A stretch of 64,000 bases of DNA from Pleomorphomonas carboxyditropha (lineage in GTDB: Bacteria > Pseudomonadota > Alphaproteobacteria > Rhizobiales > Pleomorphomonadaceae), in the NCBI RefSeq assembly GCF_002770725.1, contig NZ_NQVN01000009.1:1-64000 (forward strand), in the 5' to 3' direction. The notes under the pieces are model-generated. The model saw nothing but the letters and a program-made list of their open reading frames with translations, ran no database searches and was not told the DNA's origin. How positions within the stretch are numbered: the stretch's first letter is position 1; each line of letters begins with the position of its first letter. Below, piece after piece: positions 45,284-53,209 of this stretch. Made by a program: the position numbers and the translations under genes.

Positions 45284-46003
45284 ATGCGCATTCTGGTGAT
45301 CGAAGACGACGGCGAAGCGGCGGCCTATCTCGTCAAGGCACTCGGCGAGGTGGGGCACGTCGCCGAACACGCCGCCGATGGCGAGGCCGGCGCCTTCATG
45401 GCCGAAGAGGGCGGTTTCGACGTGCTGATCGTCGACCGCATGCTGCCCAGGCGCGACGGCCTTTCCATCATCGAGGACATGCGGCACCGCGGCGACCAAA
45501 CGCCGGTGCTGGTGCTCTCGGCGCTCGGTCAGGTCGACGACCGCGTGCGCGGCCTGAGGGCCGGCGGCGACGACTATCTCACCAAGCCCTACGCCTTCAC
45601 CGAGCTGCTCGCCCGCGTCGAGGCCCTGGCCCGCCGCAACCGCCCGGCCGACGTCGAGACCACCTACCGCGTCGGCGACCTGGTGCTCGACCGCCTGTCG
45701 CATACCGTGACGCGCGCCGACACGGAAATTCCCCTGCAACCGCGCGAATTCCGTCTGCTGGAATACCTGATGCGCAATGCCGGGCAGGTGGTCACCCGCA
45801 CCATGCTGCTGGAGAACGTCTGGGATTATCACTTCGATCCGCAGACCAATGTCATCGACGTCCACGTCTCCCGCCTGCGCGGCAAGATCGACAAGGGCTT
45901 CGACAAGCCGCTGCTGCATACGGTGCGCGGTGCCGGCTACATGATCCGCGAGGCCGGCCCGGACAGGGGCGGGGAGGCTGCATGGGTGCGCTCGGGCGGC
46001 TGA
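45284..46003 (+). CDS. OmpR-family response regulator paired with downstream kinase
   Basis: 239 aa. Receiver LVIEDDGEAAAYL with phospho-acceptor in VLIVDRMLPRRDG, Lys in DDYLTKPYAFTELLARVEAL; winged helix with HVSRLRGKIDKGF and LLHTVRGAGYMI. It overlaps the kinase gene by 22 nt. It follows degP as in S. meliloti (SMc02366-type locus, from memory), so envelope stress is a possible input. Confidence 0.88.
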   Translation: MRILVIEDDGEAAAYLVKALGEVGHVAEHAADGEAGAFMAEEGGFDVLIVDRMLPRRDGLSIIEDMRHRGDQTPVLVLSALGQVDDRVRGLRAGGDDYLTKPYAFTELLARVEALARRNRPADVETTYRVGDLVLDRLSHTVTRADTEIPLQPREFRLLEYLMRNAGQVVTRTMLLENVWDYHFDPQTNVIDVHVSRLRGKIDKGFDKPLLHTVRGAGYMIREAGPDRGGEAAWVRSGG

Positions 46004-47370
46004 TCCGGACGACGGCCTTCAAGCTGTCGCTGGTCTATCTCGTCGTCTTCTCCGGCCTGACGCTGTTCCTGACCGCCTATATCGCCAACAGCACCGGCGA
46101 ACTGCTCGATTCCCAGATCAGCGACACCATCGACAGCGAGATCAACTCGCTGTCCGACCAGTACGAGCGCGGCGGTCTCAGGCAACTGGTCAGCGCCGTC
46201 GATCTGCGCAGCCGCCGTCCGGGCGCCAGCCTCTATCTCGTCGCCGATTCGTCCGGCCGCACCGTGGTCGGCAACGTCGCCGATCCGCCGCTGTCCATCC
46301 TCGGCCTGCCGGACGGCGACACCGCGCCCGTCACCTACCAGCGGCTCGACGGCGACACCGGCCGCCGCTACGACGCGGTGGTGCGGGTGTTCGCCTTGCC
46401 CGGCGGCTTCAAGCTGCTGGTCGGCCGCGACATCAGCGAGATCGGCCAGCTTCGCTCGCTGATCTTCGACGCCTCGCGCTACGCCATCATCGTCATGGTG
46501 CTGACCGGCTTCATCTCCTGGTTCTTCGTCGGCCGCTCCGTGCTGAAGCGCGTCGAGAACATGGCCGAGACGTCGCGCCGGCTGATGTCCGGCGATCTCA
46601 CCCACCGGCTGGCCGTCAAGGGGTCGCACGACGAGTTCGACAATCTCGCCCTCAGCCTCAACGAGATGCTCGACCGCATCGAGGCGCTGATGACCGGCCT
46701 GCAGGAAGTGTCCGACAACATCGCCCACGACCTGAAGACGCCGCTCAACCGGCTGCGCGGGCGCCTCGAGGAAACGCTGCGGCGCGGCGGGGCGGTGGAG
46801 GATTACCGCGAGGCCATCGCCTCGGCCATGGAGGAGGCGGACAACCTCATCCATATCTTCGACGCCCTCCTCAAGATCGCCCGCATGGAGGCCGGCTCCT
46901 CGGGCGACAGCTTCGAGCCGCTCGACGCCGCCGGCATTCTCGACGAGATCGTCGAGCTCTACGAACCGGTGGTGGAGGACACCGGCGGCCGCCTCACGCT
47001 CGAAACGGAGCGGCCGCTGCCTCTAAAGGGTAACCGCACGCTGCTCAGCCAAGCCTTGTCCAACCTGATCGACAATGCCATCAAGTATGGCCGGCCCGAA
47101 GGAGGCGAGGGACTGTCGATCGCGCTGAGCGGCATCGTCGAGGGCGACGAGGTGTGCCTGACGGTGACCGACGACGGCCCGGGCATTCCCGAGGCCGACC
47201 GGCAGAAGGCGCTGTCGCGTTTCGGCCGGCTCGACGCGGCCCGCAGCCGGCAGGGATCGGGCCTCGGTCTGTCGCTGGTGGCGGCCGTGGCGCGCCTGCA
47301 TGGCGGACGGGTGTCGCTCGGTGACGCCGAACCGGGCCTCAAGGCCAGCCTCCGCCTGCCGAAGGCCTAG
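45982..47370 (+). CDS. Sensor histidine kinase
   Basis: 462 aa, start ATG at 45982 with GGGGAGG ahead. Two membrane helices (residues about 14-36 and 165-187) flank a periplasmic domain; HAMP follows (VGRSVLKRVENMAETSRRLMSGD). H-box VSDNIAHDLKTPLNRLRG, N-box QALSNLIDNAIKYGRPEG and G-box TDDGPGIPEADR / GSGLGLSLVAAVARLHGG are intact. It pairs with the response regulator upstream. Confidence 0.9.
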   Translation: MGALGRLIRTTAFKLSLVYLVVFSGLTLFLTAYIANSTGELLDSQISDTIDSEINSLSDQYERGGLRQLVSAVDLRSRRPGASLYLVADSSGRTVVGNVADPPLSILGLPDGDTAPVTYQRLDGDTGRRYDAVVRVFALPGGFKLLVGRDISEIGQLRSLIFDASRYAIIVMVLTGFISWFFVGRSVLKRVENMAETSRRLMSGDLTHRLAVKGSHDEFDNLALSLNEMLDRIEALMTGLQEVSDNIAHDLKTPLNRLRGRLEETLRRGGAVEDYREAIASAMEEADNLIHIFDALLKIARMEAGSSGDSFEPLDAAGILDEIVELYEPVVEDTGGRLTLETERPLPLKGNRTLLSQALSNLIDNAIKYGRPEGGEGLSIALSGIVEGDEVCLTVTDDGPGIPEADRQKALSRFGRLDAARSRQGSGLGLSLVAAVARLHGGRVSLGDAEPGLKASLRLPKA

Positions 47371-47411
47371 AGGCATGATAAGCTCTTCGCTCAGAAGTAT
47401 CGGAGTGGACG

Positions 47412-50378
47412 ATGGGGGATGAGAACGGCATGACGCAGCCGGCCGAAGGAGCGCTCAAGGATCGCATCGCCATCGTCCCCCCCGAAGGCCCCGATATCGC
47501 CATTGCCCGTTCGCTGCTCGACGACTGCCTTGCCGGACCGGGCGGCGAGGCGTTGGCGGCGCTGTTTGACGGCGCGCCGGCGGCCCGCGACCTGGTGCTC
47601 GCCGCCGCCTCCAACAGCGCCCATCTGCGCGAGGCGGCGCTGCGCGACGGCGAACGGCTCTGGCGCGTCCTTGCCAACGATCCGGCGGCGCTGGTCGACG
47701 GCCTGATTGCCAGCCTGTCCGAACCGGCTGCCGACGAGCCGGCGCTGCGCCGGCATCTCCGCCGCGTCAAGGCCGAGGCGGCGCTCGCCATCGCCCTGGC
47801 CGATATCGCCGGCCTCTGGGAGGTGATGGAGGTGACGGGCGCGCTGACCCGGCTCGCCGACGCCAGCCTGTCCGCCGCCATCCGGTTCCTGCTCGTCGAG
47901 GCGGATGCCGCCGGCAAGCTGAGCCTGCCGGACCGCGCCGAGCCGGAGCGCGGCTCGGGCTGGGTGGTGCTCGCCATGGGAAAGCAGGGCGCCTTCGAGC
48001 TCAACTATTCCTCGGACATCGACCTGATCGTCTTCTTCGATCCGGCCGTGGTGCCGTCGGCCGACAAGGACGACCTGACGACGCTGTTCGTCCGCCTGAC
48101 CCGCCGCCTCGTCGCCATCCTGCAGGAGCGGACCGCCGACGGTTATGTTTTCCGCACCGACCTGCGCCTGAGGCCCGACGCCGGCGCGACGCCGGTCGCC
48201 ATGTCGACCACGGCGGCGCTGATCTACTACGAGAGCGCCGGCCAGAACTGGGAGCGGGCGGCGATGATCAAGGCGCGGCCGGCGGCCGGCGACATCGCCG
48301 CCGGCGAGCGCTTCCTCGCCGAACTCAAGCCTTACGTCTGGCGCAAGTACCTCGACTACGCCGCCATTCGCGACATCCATTCCATCAAGCGGCAGATCCA
48401 CGCCCACAAGGGCCATGGCGAGATCGCCGTCGCCGGCCACAACGTCAAGCTGGGGCGCGGCGGCATCCGCGAGATCGAGTTCTTCGTGCAGACCCAGCAG
48501 CTCATCGCCGGCGGCCGCAATCTCGACCTGCGCGGCCGGCAGACGCTGGCGATGCTCGACGCGCTGGTGGCGCAGGGCTGGCTCGACGAGCCGGTGCGCG
48601 ATCTCCTGGCCGAGGCCTACCGCTTCCTGCGCCGCGTCGAGCACCGCGTCCAGATGCTCAACGACGAGCAGACCCACACGCTGCCCGACGACGCCGAGGG
48701 GCTTGCCCGCGTCGCCCATCTGATGGGCTACCGGGACCCCGAGGCATTCGGCGCCGCGCTGAAGCAACGGCTGATCGCCGTCAGCGACCAGTATTCCGAG
48801 CTGTTCGAGGAAGAGGCCGACCTCTCCTCGCAGCACGGCAACATGGTGTTCACCGGCAACGACATTGACCCCGGCACGCTCGACACCTTCACCCGGCTCG
48901 GCTTCGCCCGGCCGGAAGCAGCTATCCGCATCGTCGCCTCCTGGCACTTCGGCCGCTATCCGGCCATGCGGTCGTCGCGCGCCCGCGAGCTGCTCACCGA
49001 GATCACGCCGCGGCTCATCGTCGCCTTCTCGGAAACCGAGGCGCCGGACGCCGCGCTGATCGCCTTCGACCAGTTCCTGGCCCGCCTGCCGGCCGGCGTG
49101 CAGCTCTTCTCGCTGCTCTCCTCCAACCAGTCGCTGGTGACGCTGCTGGCCATGGTGATGGGCAACTCGCCCTATCTCGCCGACACCGTCGCCCGGCGGC
49201 CGCACGTGGTGGACGCGCTGCTCGAACCGCAGTTCTTCGGCGCGCTGCCCGGCCGGGCCGAGCTGACGCGCCGGCTCGACGTTTTCTTCGGCGAGGCGCG
49301 CGGCTACGAGGACGTGCTCGACCGCGCCCGCATCTTCGCCCAGGAGCAGAAATTCCTGATCGGCGTCCGCGTCATCACCGGCACCGCCGCCGCCCGCCAG
49401 CTCGGGCAGAGCTTTTCCCGCCTCGCCGATCTGCTGCTCGAACGCGTGCTGACCGCCACGGCGGCCGAGCTCGAGCTCCAGCACGGCCGCGTGCCGGGCG
49501 GACGGGTGGCGCTGATCGCCATGGGCAAGCTCGGCAGCGAGGAACTGACCGCCGCCTCCGACCTCGATCTCATCCTGCTCTACGACCACGACCGCGACGC
49601 GATGCAAAGCGACGGCCGGCGGCCGATCTCGCCCAACCAGTATTACGCCCGGCTGACGCAGCGCCTGGTGACGGCGATCACCGCGCCGACCGCCGAGGGC
49701 ACGCTCTACGACGTCGATTTCCGCCTGCGCCCGTCGGGCAATGCCGGGCCGCTCGCCACCCGCATCGACGCCTTCGAGCGCTACCAGCGCGAGGAGGCCT
49801 GGACCTGGGAGCACATGGCGCTGACCCGCGCCCGCGTCGTCGCCTCGACCGGCGGCCTCGGACAGGAGGCGGAGCGGGTGATCGCCGAGACGCTGTGCCG
49901 GCAGCGCGATCCCGGGAAGGTGCTGGCCGACGCCGCCGACATGCGCGCCCGGCTGGAGCAGGAGAAGGGCTCGACCGATCCCTGGAATCTCAAGCGGGTG
50001 CCGGGCGGCCTCGTCGATCTGGAGTTCGTCGCCCAGACGCTGCGCCTCGTCAACGACTGGCGGCAACCGGCCATTCGCCTGCGCAACACGGAAGCGATCC
50101 TGCTCACCGCCGCCACCCACGACCTTCTGTCGCCCAGCCATCGCGACGTGCTGCTGCCGGCCATCCGCCTGTTCGGCGACCTGACGCAGGCCCAGCGGCT
50201 GACGCTGCCGGTCAAGGCGTCGGTGGCGGAAGCGCCGCGCGGCGTCCACGACGTGCTCTGCCGCGTGGCGTCGGCGCCTTCGCTCGCCCAGCTCGAAGCG
50301 GAACTGCGCGAGCGGCAGGCGGCGGTGCGCGACGCCTTCGTCGAGATCGTCGGGCCGGTGGTGCGGCGCGCCGAGTAA
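47412..50378 (+). CDS. glnE: Bifunctional glutamine synthetase adenylyltransferase/deadenylase
   Basis: 988 aa. Two nucleotidyltransferase domains: the deadenylase AMGKQGAFELNYSSDIDLIVFF near residues 185-205 and the adenylyltransferase AMGKLGSEELTAASDLDLILLY near 705-725, each with the G(G/A)xxL-S-D-D-type metal motif. It controls nitrogen assimilation by AMP modification of glutamine synthetase in response to PII. It lies back-to-back in the conserved order glnE - pleC (converging at 50.4 kb). Confidence 0.96.
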   Translation: MGDENGMTQPAEGALKDRIAIVPPEGPDIAIARSLLDDCLAGPGGEALAALFDGAPAARDLVLAAASNSAHLREAALRDGERLWRVLANDPAALVDGLIASLSEPAADEPALRRHLRRVKAEAALAIALADIAGLWEVMEVTGALTRLADASLSAAIRFLLVEADAAGKLSLPDRAEPERGSGWVVLAMGKQGAFELNYSSDIDLIVFFDPAVVPSADKDDLTTLFVRLTRRLVAILQERTADGYVFRTDLRLRPDAGATPVAMSTTAALIYYESAGQNWERAAMIKARPAAGDIAAGERFLAELKPYVWRKYLDYAAIRDIHSIKRQIHAHKGHGEIAVAGHNVKLGRGGIREIEFFVQTQQLIAGGRNLDLRGRQTLAMLDALVAQGWLDEPVRDLLAEAYRFLRRVEHRVQMLNDEQTHTLPDDAEGLARVAHLMGYRDPEAFGAALKQRLIAVSDQYSELFEEEADLSSQHGNMVFTGNDIDPGTLDTFTRLGFARPEAAIRIVASWHFGRYPAMRSSRARELLTEITPRLIVAFSETEAPDAALIAFDQFLARLPAGVQLFSLLSSNQSLVTLLAMVMGNSPYLADTVARRPHVVDALLEPQFFGALPGRAELTRRLDVFFGEARGYEDVLDRARIFAQEQKFLIGVRVITGTAAARQLGQSFSRLADLLLERVLTATAAELELQHGRVPGGRVALIAMGKLGSEELTAASDLDLILLYDHDRDAMQSDGRRPISPNQYYARLTQRLVTAITAPTAEGTLYDVDFRLRPSGNAGPLATRIDAFERYQREEAWTWEHMALTRARVVASTGGLGQEAERVIAETLCRQRDPGKVLADAADMRARLEQEKGSTDPWNLKRVPGGLVDLEFVAQTLRLVNDWRQPAIRLRNTEAILLTAATHDLLSPSHRDVLLPAIRLFGDLTQAQRLTLPVKASVAEAPRGVHDVLCRVASAPSLAQLEAELRERQAAVRDAFVEIVGPVVRRAE

Positions 50379-50389
50379 AGAATAAATCG

Positions 50390-50490
50390 GATCATTTCCG
50401 TGTTTCATGGAAACGCGGAAATGATCTACTTATTGATTTGACGCATTTTCTTCACGCGAACCGGTATCCACTTCGCTCGAAAATGCTCTA
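50390..50490. repeat. Rhizobiales-type intergenic repeat with a 17-bp hairpin
   Basis: At 50390-50426, GATCATTTCCGTGTTTC pairs with GAAACGCGGAAATGATC (one mismatch) around an ATG loop; the downstream part reads ACGCGAACCGGTATCCACTT then CGCTCGAAAATGCTCT. I recognise the latter as a common interspersed sequence in Rhizobiales. It fills the gap between the convergent glnE and pleC stop codons and may also terminate both. Confidence 0.75.
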
Positions 50491-52935
50491 ATGGACGGTT
50501 CGCCGCGGCTCGGTGAAGGCTTCAGGCCCGGCGACCACCCGAGGGTAGGTGGTGGCGGCCGCCGACCCCGCCTGCGACGTCGCCACGGCAGCGGTGCCGT
50601 CGCTCGCCGTCGGCGCGGCGATGCGCGGCATCGAGATGGTGACCGTCGTTCCCGATCCTTCCACCGATTCGATCATCATCTGGCCGCCGTGCAGCGCCAC
50701 CAGCGACTGGGCGATGGCAAGCCCCAGGCCGGAGCCGGGATGCTTGCGCGTCAGCTGGTTCTCCACCTGCACGAAGGGCTTGGCGATCTGGTCGAGCGAA
50801 CCGGCGGGAATGCCGATGCCGGTGTCGCTCACCGAGAACAGGATGTTGTCGCCCACCTGCCGCGTCCGCACCGTCACCGTGCCGGCGGCCGGCGTGAACT
50901 TCAGGGCGTTGGACAGCAGGTTGAGCGCCACCTGCTTGACGGCGCGGCGGTCGGCCACCATCGGCTCGGCCGCCTCGAAATCGGTGGCGAGGATGATCTG
51001 CCGCGTCTCGGCCTGCGACGACATGATGCGCACGCACTCGCCGAGCACCTCGTCGACCACCACCGACTCGAGCGCCAGGTTGACCCGGCCGGCCTCGATC
51101 TTCGACATGTCCAGGATGTCGGAGATGACGTTGAGCAGGTAGATGCCGCTGTCGTGGATGTCGCGGCAGTAGCCGGTGTACTTGTCCGAGCCGAGGTCGC
51201 CGAACATGCCGGACATCATGATGTCCGAGAAGCCGATGATGGCGTTGAGCGGCGTCCTGAGTTCGTGGCTCATCGAGGCGAGGAATTCCGACTTCGCCCG
51301 GTTGGCCGCCTCGGCGCGCGCCTTTTCCTCGGCGTATTTCTCGGCAAGCTCGACCAGTTGGGTGGTCTGAAGCTGCATCTTGTGGCGGTGCTGGCGCAGG
51401 TCGGCGACGGTCGCCATCAACTGCCGCTCGCTTTCCAAGAGGTTCTCCTCGTGGCGCTTCAACTGCGTGATGTCGGTGCCGACCGACACGAAGCCGCCGT
51501 CCTTGGTGCGCCGCTCGTTGATCTGCAGCCAGCGGCCGTCGTCGAGCCGCGCCTCGTAGGAGCGCTCGCCGCCCGACAGCGAATAGCGCAGCCCCTCGCT
51601 CGACACCTTCGGCTGGCGGGCCGCCGCCATCACCTCGGCGTAGGGCGTGCCGGGCCGGGCCACGCTGTCCGGCACCTGATGCAGGCTCTGGTATTTCGAG
51701 TTGCACATCACCAGCCGGTTTTCCGAATCCCAGATGACGAAGGCCTCGGAAATGGTGTCGATGCCGTCGCGCAAGCGGACGGCCGCCGTGGCGTTCTCCT
51801 CGGCGAGCGTCTTCTGCTCGGTGACGTCGACGGTGATGCCGATCAGGTGCGGCGAGCCGTCGCGATCGCGAACCACCTCGGCGCGCATCCTGAGCCACAC
51901 CCATTCGCCGCCGGCGTGGCGGATGCGGAACTCCAGGTCGACGGACGGCTGGCCGGTTTCCAGCACGTCCTTGGCCAGCTCGTAGAGGTCGACGTCGTCG
52001 GGGTGGATCATCGCCTGCAGGTCGTTGAAGCCCATCAGGTCGGAATTGGGCTGCATGCCGAGAATGACATACATCGACGGCGACCAGAAAAGGCGGCCGC
52101 GGGCGAGATCCCAGTCCCACAGGCCGCAGCGGCCGCGCCGCAGCGCCGTGTCGACCCGGGCCTGGGTGGCGTTGTAGATGCGGTCGGCTTCGCGCGCCCT
52201 GCTCATCTGGGCGAAGAAGGCGTAGACCACGGCGATCAGGATCAGCGACGTGCCGACGAACAACACCGCCGTCATGGTGACGTCGTGCCGCCAGCCGACA
52301 TAGACCTGCGCCAGCGGCTGGTAGACGGCGACCGTGCCGCGTTCGCCGACGAGGTTGCGAACCGTGGCGAGCGCCTCGGTGCCGTCGGACAGCGTCACGT
52401 CCAGCACGCCGGCCCGCTTGCCGAACACCAGCATCGGCTGGTCGGCGCCGAACAGGTCGGCGATGGTGCCGTTGCCGACGAAAGCGCCTTCCGGCGCCGT
52501 CGCCCGGACGGTGCCGGAGGCGTCTGCGAACAGGATCACCCGGCCGTCGCTGGTCGCCGACGGCGGCAGGCTGTCGCGCAGGGCGGCGCGCATGATGCCG
52601 GAATAGCCGCCTTCGGCCTTGTCGAGCGACGGGTGGGTCGACAGATCGGCGTCGAGCGCTTCAGCGAGCAGTGCCACCATGTCGGAGGCGGAGCGGTAGG
52701 TGTCCGTGCGCTGCTGCAGGAGGTTGGAGACGTGGAAGATGCCGCCCACCAGCAGGAAGGCCGAAATCAGCACCGGGATCGACCGGCGGAACAGCGGCTC
52801 GGCCTGGAGGAGACGAAGGTAGGAAGGGCGAACCAGCAAGCCGGCATGCCCCTTCAAGATGCTCTCGGTGTCGGCGTCGCCAAAAAAGCGCGTTCGCCAC
52901 GTTGCCGACCCTCTGCCGAGGTCGTTGCCCGCCAT
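50488..52935 (-). CDS. pleC: PleC-type sensor histidine kinase
   Basis: 815 aa from ATG at 52935; an in-frame ATG at 52956 or TTG at 52989 is possible. Two membrane helices (about 50-70 and 245-268) flank a periplasmic domain; two PAS modules follow (LRRGRCGLWDWDLARGRLFWSP; DGIDTISEAFVIWD), then a coiled linker, the H-box FLASMSHELRTPLNAIIGFSDI, N-box VALNLLSNALKFTPAAG and G-boxes DTGIGI and GSGLGLAIAQSL. Next to glnE and pepN, as pleC (SMc02369) in S. meliloti. PleC controls DivK phosphorylation and polar development; its promoter region has seven GANTC sites. Confidence 0.9.
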   Translation of the reverse strand: MAGNDLGRGSATWRTRFFGDADTESILKGHAGLLVRPSYLRLLQAEPLFRRSIPVLISAFLLVGGIFHVSNLLQQRTDTYRSASDMVALLAEALDADLSTHPSLDKAEGGYSGIMRAALRDSLPPSATSDGRVILFADASGTVRATAPEGAFVGNGTIADLFGADQPMLVFGKRAGVLDVTLSDGTEALATVRNLVGERGTVAVYQPLAQVYVGWRHDVTMTAVLFVGTSLILIAVVYAFFAQMSRAREADRIYNATQARVDTALRRGRCGLWDWDLARGRLFWSPSMYVILGMQPNSDLMGFNDLQAMIHPDDVDLYELAKDVLETGQPSVDLEFRIRHAGGEWVWLRMRAEVVRDRDGSPHLIGITVDVTEQKTLAEENATAAVRLRDGIDTISEAFVIWDSENRLVMCNSKYQSLHQVPDSVARPGTPYAEVMAAARQPKVSSEGLRYSLSGGERSYEARLDDGRWLQINERRTKDGGFVSVGTDITQLKRHEENLLESERQLMATVADLRQHRHKMQLQTTQLVELAEKYAEEKARAEAANRAKSEFLASMSHELRTPLNAIIGFSDIMMSGMFGDLGSDKYTGYCRDIHDSGIYLLNVISDILDMSKIEAGRVNLALESVVVDEVLGECVRIMSSQAETRQIILATDFEAAEPMVADRRAVKQVALNLLSNALKFTPAAGTVTVRTRQVGDNILFSVSDTGIGIPAGSLDQIAKPFVQVENQLTRKHPGSGLGLAIAQSLVALHGGQMMIESVEGSGTTVTISMPRIAAPTASDGTAAVATSQAGSAAATTYPRVVAGPEAFTEPRRTVH

Positions 52936-52982
52936 GTCGTTGCCCCGCCGCCGCATGTTGTTGGGGAACGCGAAACACCCCC

Positions 52983-53113
52983 GAATCAAGGGCAGTTTGA
53001 ATCATCGGGAATCGCTCTGTCCATAGGTTAACGAGCGTTGAATCTGCTTTTTGAATCGCTGCCGTCGAATGGCGGGGCGTGTGACATTCCTGCCGAATCC
53101 GCGGGCGGGATTC
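52983..53113. promoter_or_regulatory. Seven GANTC sites in the pleC promoter region
   Basis: Sites at 52983, 52999, 53009, 53040, 53053, 53095 and 53109, seven in 131 bp, just upstream of the pleC start and outside pepN. GANTC is the recognition sequence of the cell-cycle methyltransferase CcrM in alphaproteobacteria. Confidence 0.8.
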
Positions 53114-53209
53114 GGGGAGCGGACATAGACTTTCGTTGCATTGTCATCCCCTCCCGGCGCTTCCTCGACAGGAGAGGGCAGGGAGGGGAGATACCGGCAA
53201 GCCGGCCGA

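Noticed and set aside
47391-50408. 1005-codon open frame antisense to glnE
   Set aside because: Longer than glnE but lacks any recognisable domain; glnE has both catalytic motifs and a proper start.
50491-53031. 846-codon open frame antisense to pleC
   Set aside because: Contains no domain; pleC on the other strand has complete kinase boxes.
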